Origin: a virus
IMG/VR virus record: IMGVR_UViG_3300036799_000108
Coordinates: 1-64,000 of that record
Strand: one strand, 5' to 3'
DNA length: 64,000 nt
Below, piece after piece: positions 13,792-20,737 of the stretch. The translations under genes were made by a program, and so were the position numbers. Under the pieces are notes generated by a model. It saw only the letters and a list, made by a program, of their open reading frames with translations, had not been told where the DNA came from and searched no databases. Numbering within the stretch: the first letter of the stretch is position 1; every line of letters begins with the position of its first letter.

Positions 13792-14054
13792 CTCTCATCC
13801 TCCGCGAGCGACGACAGCGGCGGCAGCGTCGATGTGCCTCGGTGCAATCGCTTCGCGGCTGGCTCGCGCGGCTCTGCTGGAGGGATCGGCGACGGCCTGT
13901 TGGGCAATCCGCAGTGTCGTCGCTGACGGCTGATCGTCTCCTCCGAGCAACCCAGACGCCGCCCCATCTCCTTGAGCGACAGCCCTTGCGCATCGAGATC
14001 GCGAAGCCGAGCCAGCTTGTCCGCTGGCCAATGTGAGCCAGGTTTTCCTGTCAT
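13788..14054 (-). CDS. GcrA-like helix-turn-helix regulator
   Basis: The first 55 residues (HWPADKLARLRDLDAQGLSL, KEMGRRLGCSEETISRQRRH, CGLPNRP) follow the GcrA pattern: a tryptophan near the start, a helix, G-L-S, an HTH and a terminal GLxxR. GcrA proteins are alphaproteobacterial cell-cycle regulators that act with sigma70 at methylated promoters; phages of these hosts often carry versions. The C-terminal 30 residues are unstructured. It supports an alphaproteobacterial host. Confidence 0.7.
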   Translation of the reverse strand: MTGKPGSHWPADKLARLRDLDAQGLSLKEMGRRLGCSEETISRQRRHCGLPNRPSPIPPAEPREPAAKRLHRGTSTLPPLSSLAEDER

Positions 14055-14296
14055 GGATCGAGCCCCTTGCTAGCAATGCGCGTTGTCTCGAGCTCGGCAC
14101 GGAGCCGTTTGAGCGCGTCGGAATATCGCTCGCCGGGCGCCATGTCGAAGCTCTGATGCTTCGCGTTAGGGTGTGTGTATTGGTGCAACAGGCCGCCCTG
14201 TGGCGGCTGCTCGACGAAGCCGAGCTTGATCATCTCCGCCTCGAACTCGAGGAACGCCATGCCGCCACGGCGATGCGCGCGGTCGCTGCTGCTCAT
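14051..14296 (-). CDS. Hypothetical protein, 81 aa
   Basis: A small protein with a helix rich in acidic residues (MAFLEFEAEMIKLGFVE) and a polar C-terminus with a RYSDALKRLRAELE helix. ATG 14296 overlaps the upstream stop; the GTG one codon earlier is a poorer choice. Unknown family and function. Confidence 0.6.
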   Translation of the reverse strand: MSSSDRAHRRGGMAFLEFEAEMIKLGFVEQPPQGGLLHQYTHPNAKHQSFDMAPGERYSDALKRLRAELETTRIASKGLDP

Positions 14297-14487
14297 CACC
14301 AGAATGCTCCTTCCCGCCTGATCTCTCGCTCCAGGCGGCGCACGTATTCCAGCAGCTCGCGCGTCCAGGCCCGGCTGATCATCATCAACGCTGGCGTATC
14401 GCTCGCCATGACAACGCCCTCGAACTCAGAGAGCCCGTCGGGGCCGGCAGACGGACTGTCGATCGATGTCAGGTGCAGGATCATCAT
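14296..14487 (-). CDS. Hypothetical protein, 63 aa
   Basis: A short protein ending in a basic helix (RAWTRELLEYVRRLEREIRR). The first part is strand-like (MMILHLTSIDSPSAGPDGL). It is held in the coupled string by four-base overlaps on one side and a direct junction on the other. Function unknown. Confidence 0.6.
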   Translation of the reverse strand: MMILHLTSIDSPSAGPDGLSEFEGVVMASDTPALMMISRAWTRELLEYVRRLEREIRREGAFW

Positions 14488-14987
14488 TTCACCAGTTGCA
14501 GCACGCGTTTCACGCCATTCGGCAGCGGATTGACGATGTCGAGTTGCCCCGGCGAGAGATAGGCGGCGCGAGGTCTCGCCTGATCATCGCGCCGCTCGCT
14601 GAACGGGCTGTGCATGTTGGCGACGATCTCCTGCACGCAGGCACGGACATGCGCGATCTCTTCCTCGGACGGCGGCACGCGCGGTTCGAGCGGCGGCGCC
14701 TCCCTAGGCTTCTCCAGCAACGGCGGCAGTGGGCGATGCTCGCGCCACCAGTCGGACAGCCACGCCGCGAGTTCGCCGTAGGTCGGGAAGCCTTTCACCG
14801 CCTTGGCGGCGACGTGCTCCAGGCTGGCGGTCGTGAAGGCGCCATCGGGGAAGCGATCGAACAGCAGCGGCACGTAGGCCGCGAGCTTCATCTCGGCTTC
14901 CTGGCGCGAGATGCTAACCGCTGACAGCACGCCGAGGGATTGGCACCACTGTCGCACCACCGGGATGTGTGTCTTTTGGTTCGGCAT
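14484..14987 (-). CDS. Possible replication accessory protein, 167 aa
   Basis: A helical protein whose first 100 residues (AEMKLAAYVPLLFDRFPDGA, FTTASLEHVAAKAVKGFPTY, GELAAWLSDWWREHRPLP) recall small phage proteins that accompany DUF1376 replication genes, with the FPTYGELAAWLSDWW segment resembling helicase-loader-associated domains. That assignment rests mainly on position: it overlaps the DUF1376 gene by 74 bases. The C-terminus is proline-rich and variable. Confidence 0.6.
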   Translation of the reverse strand: MPNQKTHIPVVRQWCQSLGVLSAVSISRQEAEMKLAAYVPLLFDRFPDGAFTTASLEHVAAKAVKGFPTYGELAAWLSDWWREHRPLPPLLEKPREAPPLEPRVPPSEEEIAHVRACVQEIVANMHSPFSERRDDQARPRAAYLSPGQLDIVNPLPNGVKRVLQLVK

Positions 14988-15555
14988 CGATCGTCTCCTG
15001 CAGGTCGGCGAAAGTGCTACCGACGAACCCGTTCCGAGGTTCCTTCACCCTTCCACCATCATAACGAGCCGCCCGCGTTTCCCCCCGATCGGGGGGAATT
15101 AAAGGGGGGGCTTTCTGTGTTCTTGGTTGTGGATCTGGAGTCGCGCGCACGCGGCCGTGATCGCGCGAGTCATCGCTATTTTCTGGATGGCATATGCCAT
15201 CTTCTCCGTTGGCATGTGCCATTTTCCATCGGCGGCTAGCGCCTTGTTTTCCAGCAGCTTGCTTGACTTCGCTCACATTCCTGGCGCGCTCCCGTTCAGT
15301 GTCGATCCTCCGATGCACCCAGCATCCGTCCTGGCAACTGAAAAGCGCCATCGCGGGAGCCGCTTGGCGACGCCATTGCGGCACGCTGATCTTGGCGATC
15401 CTGGCCAGCGCTGCCTCGTCGGTCGGCAGCTCGCCGCGCTTGAAGTAATGCATGATCAGCAAGAGGTAGATGCCGTGCTGAAACGTGGTCAGATGCATCG
15501 TGTCGGCGAGGTAATCGCCCACGTTGAATCGCATCCAATGGTCGGTCGAGGCCAT
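14914..15555 (-). CDS. DUF1376 family replication-associated protein
   Basis: The first 90 residues match DUF1376: WMRFNVGDYLADTMHLTTFQ, HGIYLLLIMHYFKRGELPTD, and WRRQAAPAMALFSCQDGCWV followed by RIDTERERA. These proteins are found in replication modules of phages and prophages and carry a winged-helix-like domain; they are thought to act in initiation. The remaining 110 residues are polar linker. I start it at ATG 15555, since the earlier in-frame GTG/ATG region lies in the upstream gene. Confidence 0.8.
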   Translation of the reverse strand: MASTDHWMRFNVGDYLADTMHLTTFQHGIYLLLIMHYFKRGELPTDEAALARIAKISVPQWRRQAAPAMALFSCQDGCWVHRRIDTERERARNVSEVKQAAGKQGASRRWKMAHANGEDGICHPENSDDSRDHGRVRATPDPQPRTQKAPPLIPPDRGETRAARYDGGRVKEPRNGFVGSTFADLQETIDAEPKDTHPGGATVVPIPRRAVSG

Positions 15556-15556
15556 C

Positions 15557-15781
15557 TCAGAGCAGACCAAGCACACGGTAATGACGCTCAACCTTGGCCA
15601 GCGACATGCCGAACATTTTTGCGACCTCCTCTGGGCTCGGCAGCAGCCCGGTCGCGGCTAGCTGGCGATCGGCAAATGCCTTGATGCTGGCGGTGCGCGG
15701 CGTAGCGTCTGGATGATCACCGCGGTAGCGCTGATAGAGCGCGGTCTTCTGCCCGCCGCCATGTCGGTATGCGTGGGCCAT
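15557..15781 (-). CDS. Helix-turn-helix protein, 74 aa
   Basis: A short basic start (AHAYRHGGGQKTALYQRYRG) followed by an HTH-like segment (LLPSPEEVAKMFGMSLAKVERHYRVLGL) similar in layout to Crp- or phage-type small regulators. It is one base upstream of the DUF1376 start and probably translated with it. A DNA-binding role in the replication module is likely, but the target is unknown. Confidence 0.65.
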   Translation of the reverse strand: MAHAYRHGGGQKTALYQRYRGDHPDATPRTASIKAFADRQLAATGLLPSPEEVAKMFGMSLAKVERHYRVLGLL

Positions 15782-15817
15782 CACGGCCAGAACTCATCGG
15801 GGTGCGGCCAGCCAGAA

Positions 15818-15858
15818 GGGCAGGAGCTAGCCCGGCGAACCGGACTAGCCCCCTGCCC
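15818..15858 (-). terminator. Long hairpin with TTCG loop
   Basis: Read leftward, GGGCAGG, CTAG and CCGG pair with CCGG, CTAG and CCTGCCC around a TTCG loop, with small mismatches, giving about 16 paired bases. It overlaps the stop of the 26-residue gene. The bases after it (TTCTGG) are not a strong T tract, so it may be an attenuator or RNA-stability element rather than a full terminator. Confidence 0.45.
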
Positions 15859-15938
15859 TACCGCCGACGTATGCTGATCTTGACCTTCACGGCCACGACC
15901 ACCACTATCCACGGCAGGAACTTGCGATGTTCTAGCAT
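15858..15938 (-). CDS. 26-residue hydrophobic peptide
   Basis: A short frame reading MLEHRKFLPWIVVVVAVKVK followed by ISIRRR. It has one hydrophobic segment with basic ends, as in single-span membrane micropeptides, and a good ribosome binding site (GAGGGAG, seven bases before ATG). It fills an otherwise empty gap between two leftward genes and is flanked by hairpins on both sides. Function unknown; existence rests on sequence alone. Confidence 0.45.
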   Translation of the reverse strand: MLEHRKFLPWIVVVVAVKVKISIRRR

Positions 15939-15953
15939 CACATGCTCCCTCTG

Positions 15954-15984
15954 AACGCCCGTCAGGCCCATCCTGGCGGGCGTT
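15954..15984 (-). promoter_or_regulatory. Hairpin before the micropeptide gene
   Basis: AACGCCCG pairs perfectly with CGGGCGTT, then one mismatch and CAGG/CCTG, around a 5-nt loop. Leftward it lies just before the ribosome binding site at 15946-15952. Rightward it is followed by GCCGTTTTG, so it could also be a weak terminator on the other strand. Confidence 0.4.
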
Positions 15985-16019
15985 GCCGTTTTGAGGCCGA
16001 CGAGGTGCGCGACGCAAGG

Positions 16020-16301
16020 TCATGCTGCCTGCTCCGGTAGCTCGAGCGGACAATCAACCGTCCGGTAGGTGACGCCAGTCGAGCGCACGCGAATGATGTA
16101 GTGGCCGCGCCTGTGACCGACATCGATCATTCCCTGCTTCGCGAGCCATGCGATCGAATGCGAGAGCCGGTATGGATCGATCGTTTCGGACAGCATCACG
16201 CTGATCTCGTGAAGAGGTGGCAGCTCCTCGTCCTTGCGCACGACCAGCCACTCGTAGAACAGCATTGCAGCGCGGTGGGTCCATGAGCGGGAAGAGGTCA
16301 T
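16020..16301 (-). CDS. Winged-helix-like protein, 93 aa
   Basis: After a start MTSSRSWTHRAA the protein continues as a winged helix: FYEWLVVRKDEELPPLHEIS, then TIDPYRLSHSIAWLAKQGMI and the wing DVGHRRGHYIIRVRS. This suggests sequence-specific DNA binding. ATG 16301 overlaps the stop of the upstream gene. Its first twelve residues are nearly the same as those of that upstream protein, and the DNA at the two starts is repeated (see 16529-16561). Confidence 0.7.
   Translation of the reverse strand: MTSSRSWTHRAAMLFYEWLVVRKDEELPPLHEISVMLSETIDPYRLSHSIAWLAKQGMIDVGHRRGHYIIRVRSTGVTYRTVDCPLELPEQAA
16269..16301. repeat. Direct repeat, copy 1, at a gene start
   Basis: GTCCATGAGCGGGAAGAGG (about 16279-16297) followed by TCAT matches 16538-16561 with only a few differences. 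Each copy spans the first codons of a leftward gene. Confidence 0.65.
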
Positions 16302-16561
16302 GATACTCGGTCCGGAGATGCTGAGACGATTTGGTCCCACCGTCTGTCGTAGAGATGCATGCCCCAGACACTTCGATCGTCGCAAAGCGCAAACAACCGC
16401 ACCCCGCCATCATTGGCGCAGGCGGAGATCTGAACGATCTGCACTCCTGATGGCGGACCAACGGGCAACGAAGGGCGTAGCTGGGGTGTGCCGTCCGAGA
16501 TGCTCAAGCCACTTCTTAGAGCCTTGGCAGCGCGCGTGGTCCATGAGCGGGCGGAGGTCAT
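16298..16561 (-). CDS. Small phage protein with ALCDDxSVW motif
   Basis: An 87-residue protein. Residues 38-85 (GVQIVQISACAND, then LFALCDDRSVWGMHLYDRRW) follow a pattern I recognise from small phage proteins of unknown function in which VQIS is followed by LYALCxDGSVW; they form a single beta-sheet repeat like one blade of an RCC1 or propeller fold. The N-terminal 30 residues are unlike that family and share MTSxRSWTxRAA with the downstream gene. Confidence 0.65.
   Translation of the reverse strand: MTSARSWTTRAAKALRSGLSISDGTPQLRPSLPVGPPSGVQIVQISACANDGGVRLFALCDDRSVWGMHLYDRRWDQIVSASPDRVS
16529..16561. repeat. Direct repeat, copy 2, at a gene start
   Basis: GTCCATGAGCGGGCGGAGG (about 16539-16557) followed by TCAT. 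It differs from copy 1 at only a few positions and encodes the same MTSxRSWTxRAA start in the same frame. Confidence 0.65.
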
Positions 16562-17184
16562 TGGGTAACCTCGCTGAGAAAGGTCGAGCGATCATTTGGC
16601 GATGCGCGCTTCCAGGCGCGACGGAGCACGGTAAGCTGGGAAGTCTCCGTGATGATGCCGGCAGCGAGCGCAGCGGCACGGGCTGATCGGAACTCACCAG
16701 CGGCGAGGCGTTTGGCGAACTCCGGAGCGTCACGCTTGAGGCGGCCGATCAGATAGGCGGAACCACGGCCGATAAAACCAGTAGTGTTACTATCGGTTTT
16801 ATGTCCACGCCCTGGGCCTGCATGAATCGCCGGTCCTGCGGCGGGCACCGCGTCGACCACGTCCCGCAGGAGCTTGCGATCGTCCTCCTCGACCATGATC
16901 GCGCGTACAACCTCGACACGCATCCCGAGACCGAACGGCTCCGGGTATTGGACGAAGTCCTCCCAGGTCGAGAATGTCGATCCATCACGATCGGTCAGTT
17001 TGGTGAAGTGCTGATCCTTCGCGAACGAGAGCAACCGATACTTGAGGCTGGACACCGCGCTCTGTGATTGGCGCTTCAGTTCTCGGATCCGTTCTAGGGC
17101 GGCCTTGCACCACGCGGCCGATCCGGAGGGCGCGTTCGGATCGCCGACGTCGAATAGCTGCGAAGTTCGCGTGATCGCGTTCAT
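16558..17184 (-). CDS. Hypothetical protein, 208 aa, with RLKRDAPE motif
   Basis: The protein has a helical front part (CKAALERIRELKRQSQSAVS), a middle segment about a wide conserved set of phage and plasmid proteins (STWEDFVQYPEPFGLGMRV) and a C-terminal motif GRGSAYLIGRLKRDAPEFAK then RLAAGEFRSARAAALAAGI. That last motif is common in phage and cyanobacterial plasmid regulators, where it ends a DNA-related domain. I do not know its activity. ATG 17184 overlaps the helicase stop. Confidence 0.65.
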   Translation of the reverse strand: MNAITRTSQLFDVGDPNAPSGSAAWCKAALERIRELKRQSQSAVSSLKYRLLSFAKDQHFTKLTDRDGSTFSTWEDFVQYPEPFGLGMRVEVVRAIMVEEDDRKLLRDVVDAVPAAGPAIHAGPGRGHKTDSNTTGFIGRGSAYLIGRLKRDAPEFAKRLAAGEFRSARAAALAAGIITETSQLTVLRRAWKRASPNDRSTFLSEVTQ

Positions 17185-18899
17185 AACGGATACCAGCGCG
17201 GCAGATCGACATACCAAAGCTGGCGCAGCTCGTTCTCCGTCATGACTTCGCGGTTCTTGCCGCAACGGCGGATTATCTCGCTGTTGATGGCATGCGCGCG
17301 TTCGCCGGCCTGCTCGCCCTCGCGCTCAGCGACGGCGTGCACATGGGCATCACACCATTTCTTCAATTGGTCGGTCCGCTGTGTCGGCGTCAGTGGTGAC
17401 GCGGCGTCGCCATCGTCATCATCTTCATCCTCACGGCCAGTCGCTTCCAGCACGTCATCGATGAACCGCTTGAGCGCCAGTGGTGACGCCGACACGCCGT
17501 TACGCTCCGCCGCCGCACAAATGTCCCGGTATTCCTTGTCGCTGGTCGCAAACCCGGTTTCGAACTCGCTGGCGCGAATTGCACCGATCGAGCCGTTCAT
17601 AGGCACGATGCCACCCGATCGGTCACCGCCGTTGCCGCCGCCCGTCGCGCTGCGCTCACGCATGAACGGCTGTTGCTGCGCACGGATTGTGGTGATGATC
17701 GAGTTCATAAGCGGATCATCAGGGCACCAGATATGCGCGGCCTGCGTTGACCATGCCCCCGCTTTGTCATCGAATCGCGTAGCCCGTGCGAGGGCTTGGT
17801 AAATCCAAGGCATCGACCGGATATGCGTGAGCAACGCAACGTGAGTGATTGAGGGGCAATCCATCCCCTCATAGGCCATCGCCACCGTGACCAGTGCATC
17901 GAGGTGCGGTCGTTCATTGCCCTTTAGTCGCTCGATATTCCGCAGAGCGTCGGCGGTGTCATCACTGGTGGCGATGCCGCAATGCGGAAGGCCGAGGCGT
18001 TGGATATGCTTTTGAAACCGCTGTGCCAGCTTCTTCCGTGGAGCGATGCAGAGGAATTTAGCGTGTGGATGCCTCTGTCTATACGAATTGAAGTGAGCGA
18101 CCGCCTCGCTCAATAGCTCAAGCGCGTATGTTTCCTGTAGCACTGTGAAGATTGCCGACCGCGCGTCGTCATCATCCGCTGCACTAATCCTGTCGACAAG
18201 TCGTTCGTTGTTGCCGTTGTCGCGCCACTGTGCGCTGCCATCGACATGATGGAACACAAGCGGGATGATCGCTTCCTCGTTCAAGGCATTGCGCCAGTCA
18301 TAGCGGAATACCTGTTGCGCGGCGGTGTTTTCTAGGTTCGCCTGTGACTTGCCATGCGCGAGTGGGCCATAATCGAGGAACGCAACCTGCTGCTCATCGT
18401 GCCGCTGGAACGTTCCCGACGCCAGCAAGGTGACCGGAGCCAGTTTGACCAGTTCTGCAAGTTTCCGGTGACGGGTGGAACCATCAACAATGTGATGCCC
18501 CTCATCGATGATCAGGCCGGTCCGCTTCCGGCGGAAATAGTCAATATGCAGATCGATGCGGTCATCTGCCGCGTCGAAGGTCGTGGCATACCCAAACGTG
18601 CCACCGTCAGCATTCAGAGGATTGCCTGGCGCGGCCTTAATTTCAAGCTGGTGACCGATCAGATGACGCAGCCAGGGCGCGACGAACACATGCTCGGCCT
18701 GTGAGCACAGTGCGACGCGAGGGCAGAGCCACACCAGGCCATCGATGATGCCGCGTGTATGCAGCCGGTGCGCCATGATGGGTCCAAGGCTAGACTTCCC
18801 TCCGCCTGGGCAAACGTCGCCGAGTAGCAACCGAATGTCAGTGCCGCATTCCTGTGCACGCACGAATTGATCGAACTCATACTGAAACCGCCGGAACAT
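17181..18899 (-). CDS. Superfamily 2 DEAD/DEAH-like helicase
   Basis: A 572-residue protein with Walker A GDVCPGGGKSS at residues 27-37, a DEGHH motif II around residue 121, SGTF as motif III and a motif VI-like segment YQALARATRFDD around residue 385. The C-terminal 150 residues are acidic and unrelated. It should use ATP to unwind or translocate on DNA during phage replication or repair. It overlaps the small HNH gene upstream by 23 bases. Confidence 0.85.
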   Translation of the reverse strand: MFRRFQYEFDQFVRAQECGTDIRLLLGDVCPGGGKSSLGPIMAHRLHTRGIIDGLVWLCPRVALCSQAEHVFVAPWLRHLIGHQLEIKAAPGNPLNADGGTFGYATTFDAADDRIDLHIDYFRRKRTGLIIDEGHHIVDGSTRHRKLAELVKLAPVTLLASGTFQRHDEQQVAFLDYGPLAHGKSQANLENTAAQQVFRYDWRNALNEEAIIPLVFHHVDGSAQWRDNGNNERLVDRISAADDDDARSAIFTVLQETYALELLSEAVAHFNSYRQRHPHAKFLCIAPRKKLAQRFQKHIQRLGLPHCGIATSDDTADALRNIERLKGNERPHLDALVTVAMAYEGMDCPSITHVALLTHIRSMPWIYQALARATRFDDKAGAWSTQAAHIWCPDDPLMNSIITTIRAQQQPFMRERSATGGGNGGDRSGGIVPMNGSIGAIRASEFETGFATSDKEYRDICAAAERNGVSASPLALKRFIDDVLEATGREDEDDDDGDAASPLTPTQRTDQLKKWCDAHVHAVAEREGEQAGERAHAINSEIIRRCGKNREVMTENELRQLWYVDLPRWYPL

Positions 18900-19095
18900 C
18901 CTTCCCCCCCTTAGTCAGATTGCAGCGCTGACAAAGTGCCTGCATGTCGTGCACGTTGGTGTCGTGCGTGATGCGGAATGGCGTGATGTGGTCGGCGTGA
19001 AAGCTGCGATCGAGCGGCTTGCCGCATTCGCGGCACTGACCGTTTGCAGCGAGCCAGAGGTCGATCCGCTGATTTTTGGTGGCGCGCCGTCTCAT
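18877..19095 (-). CDS. Small HNH endonuclease
   Basis: A 72-residue HNH domain: CxxC (CRECGKPL), the HNH histidine in FHADHITPF, an asparagine/aspartate middle (NVHDMQALC) and a final CxxCN (CQRCNLTKGG). It is just the nuclease core with no DNA-binding extension, so it may be a nickase with a packaging or recombination role or a mobile gene. It sits in the replication operon rather than next to a terminase. Confidence 0.85.
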   Translation of the reverse strand: MRRRATKNQRIDLWLAANGQCRECGKPLDRSFHADHITPFRITHDTNVHDMQALCQRCNLTKGGKDVPAVSV

Positions 19096-19325
19096 GCCGC
19101 CCTCTCACTGCCGAGCAGCCCCGCATGGAAGCTGCATAAATTCCGATCTGGTTGGGCACGTTGCAGCAGGATGCCTGCCTCGCGGACCGCGACCTGGCCG
19201 ACGATGACAACGGTTACTGGCTTGCCGCAGACGCGGCACCGACGCTTGTCGTAGAGCGCGCGCAACTCGGCGCGGAACTCCTCGATCGCCTGCTTGTCGC
19301 TGGGTGTGACTGTGCGGCGTTTCAT
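19092..19325 (-). CDS. Hypothetical protein with one CxxC, 77 aa
   Basis: A basic, helical N-terminus (DKQAIEEFRAELRALYDKRR) followed by CRVCGKPVTVVIVGQ and later CSFHAG, suggesting a small zinc-binding fold. It overlaps its neighbours by four bases each. No family recognised. Confidence 0.65.
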   Translation of the reverse strand: MKRRTVTPSDKQAIEEFRAELRALYDKRRCRVCGKPVTVVIVGQVAVREAGILLQRAQPDRNLCSFHAGLLGSERAA

Positions 19326-19756
19326 GGTGCCATCACCTCATGCGGAATCATGAGGCCCCAGCGGTTGGCGGTGTCGTGAACCTGCCAAATGGTCCAGCAG
19401 ATTTTAATCGGCACCTGGGCCTTCTTCAGCCCCAGCATGAACTCGACCTGGTCGTCGCTAGGATGTTCGGCTTCGTACGCGTTGCGTTTCAGCTCGATGG
19501 CGAAGCCGCGACCGCGATGCCAGAACAGATAATCGCAGATTCCCGGTTTGACGCCGCGAGCCTTTCGCTTCTGCGCCTGGAGGAAACCTATCGGCCTGCC
19601 GTTGCGGCCGATGGTGGGGTCAAGCGTGTGCGCGTGATCTACGGCGGTCCACTGGACTGTGGACAGCAGAAGCCGCGTGAGCATGTTGGTGCAGTCGATC
19701 TGCAGCTCATGTTCAAGCCGCTCTGGCGCCTCGAGGATGAATGCTGTGCGGCCCAC
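19322..19756 (-). CDS. VRR-NUC / PD-(D/E)xK nuclease
   Basis: A 144-residue protein with the VRR-NUC core: a conserved lead-in (GRNGRPIGFLQAQKRKARGV), the Asp in GICDYLFW, and FAIELKRN supplying the E-x-K catalytic pair, spaced about 12 residues. Such nucleases are common in phages and resemble Holliday-junction resolvases or structure-specific nucleases. The start is GTG 19756; there is no good ribosome binding site there, and no better start downstream. Confidence 0.8.
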   Translation of the reverse strand: MGRTAFILEAPERLEHELQIDCTNMLTRLLLSTVQWTAVDHAHTLDPTIGRNGRPIGFLQAQKRKARGVKPGICDYLFWHRGRGFAIELKRNAYEAEHPSDDQVEFMLGLKKAQVPIKICWTIWQVHDTANRWGLMIPHEVMAP

Positions 19757-19768
19757 TACATGGGCCGA

Positions 19769-20371
19769 TCACATCATGGCCGCTTGATCTCCGTTGGCCT
19801 TGGGGCGGCCGCGCTTGCGGGCTGGCGTGGCGCCATTGGTGCTTTTCTTGGCTCCCTTTGGTCCCATCTCGCTGGCGATCTTCTTCTGCGCCGACAGCCA
19901 GACCTTGTGACCTCGCGCCCAGCCCTTGTCCCAGGCGACATGCTCGGCTGATCCGGCCTCGTGCGGATTGGTATCGCGCTCGTGGCCAGCCTCGCCGGCC
20001 TTGTAGCCGTCGCCGCCAGCGGCCCATTCGCGCTGCTCCTCCGCTGCTTGGGCGTCGACGGTGGCGGGCTCGGGCTTGCCCCACATGTCGAGCTGCATAC
20101 CGATCGGCAGCTCGATCCATTTGGCGTAGAGCTGGAGATGCTTGAGCTGCAACTCGGCCTCGTCGGTGTCGAGCCCGGCGAGCTTCTCCAGCCACTTCAG
20201 CGCATCGAGGTCGATACCGACGTTCTTCGCCGCCTTCTTGGCCCTGGCGACCGCGGCAGCGGCATCCGCCTGGGCGTCCTTGCAGTCGCGGATCTCGCGG
20301 TAGTGCTTCAGGAAAACGTCGGGCGGCACGTTGTGCGACCGAGCTTCGGCTAGCGAGGCGGTTTTCGCCAT
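19769..20371 (-). CDS. GapR-like coil fused to RMF-like domain
   Basis: A 200-residue protein. Residues 20-95 (HYREIRDCKDAQADAAAAVA, RAKKAAKNVGIDLDALKWLE, and HLQLYAKWIELPIG) follow the coil and helix pattern of DUF2312/GapR, a nucleoid protein of alphaproteobacteria. Residues about 120-150 (GGDGYKAGEAGHERDTNPHE then WDKGWARGH) follow the pattern of ribosome modulation factor. The tail is basic (ARKRGRPKAN). The combination suggests binding of DNA and perhaps RNA or ribosomes. GGGGGAAAG precedes the ATG. Confidence 0.65.
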   Translation of the reverse strand: MAKTASLAEARSHNVPPDVFLKHYREIRDCKDAQADAAAAVARAKKAAKNVGIDLDALKWLEKLAGLDTDEAELQLKHLQLYAKWIELPIGMQLDMWGKPEPATVDAQAAEEQREWAAGGDGYKAGEAGHERDTNPHEAGSAEHVAWDKGWARGHKVWLSAQKKIASEMGPKGAKKSTNGATPARKRGRPKANGDQAAMM

Positions 20372-20389
20372 TGAGCTTTCCCCCTGGGT

Positions 20390-20617
20390 TCAGGCCGCTT
20401 TTCTCCTCCGTGCCGGCGGATCCCAGATGTCGGGCCGCAGCACATGCAGAGGCAGGCCGAACACCTGATTCAGTGCCTTCGCCTGGGCTGGTGGGATCTG
20501 ATTTCGCTCCCGCCGCCAGAAGTTGACGCACTGATAGGTGACCCCCAACACCGCCGCTGCCTGCCTGCTGGTCAGGCGGCATCGGATGAACGCGAGGTCG
20601 ATGTCGGACCTGGGCCG
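20390..20617 (-). CDS. Cro-like helix-turn-helix regulator
   Basis: A 75-residue protein if started at GTG 20617; the frame is open to a GTG at 20689. The HTH is clear: AFIRCRLTSRQAAAVLGVTY followed by QCVNFWRRERNQIPPAQAKA, with a basic end. It faces the repressor gene across a short divergent region, the usual place for Cro. The promoter-like pair at 20627-20655 would begin transcription almost at GTG 20617, implying a leaderless message; this start is inferred. Confidence 0.65.
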   Translation of the reverse strand, partial: RPRSDIDLAFIRCRLTSRQAAAVLGVTYQCVNFWRRERNQIPPAQAKALNQVFGLPLHVLRPDIWDPPARRRKAA

Positions 20618-20626
20618 CACCCAGCT

Positions 20627-20655
20627 ATAAAATAACTTCCCGTGATCTTTGGCAA
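20627..20655 (-). promoter_or_regulatory. Leftward early promoter-like site
   Basis: Read on the minus strand, TTGCCA (20655-20650) and TTTTAT (20632-20627) are separated by 17 bases. The first matches the -35 consensus at five of six positions, the second the -10 at four of six. It would drive the leftward operon that starts with the Cro-like gene. Confidence 0.45.
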
Positions 20656-20670
20656 GGCCTCGGTTTAGAC

Positions 20671-20700
20671 TTGATCCGACTCTATACACGGTGTTATCGA
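20671..20700 (+). promoter_or_regulatory. Rightward repressor promoter-like site
   Basis: TTGATC at 20671 and TATCGA at 20695 with 18 bases between form a weak pair pointing to the repressor. The stretch between the two divergent genes is the AT-richest nearby, as expected for operators, but I see no clear repeated operator sequence. Confidence 0.3.
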
Positions 20701-20737
20701 ATAGTTAAGACTCCGCAACCGAATTGAGGAAGGATTT

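Noticed and set aside
15781-16053. 90-codon minus-strand frame in the gap
   Set aside because: Composition is arginine- and glycine-rich without pattern and it runs through two hairpins; the 26-residue frame fits better.
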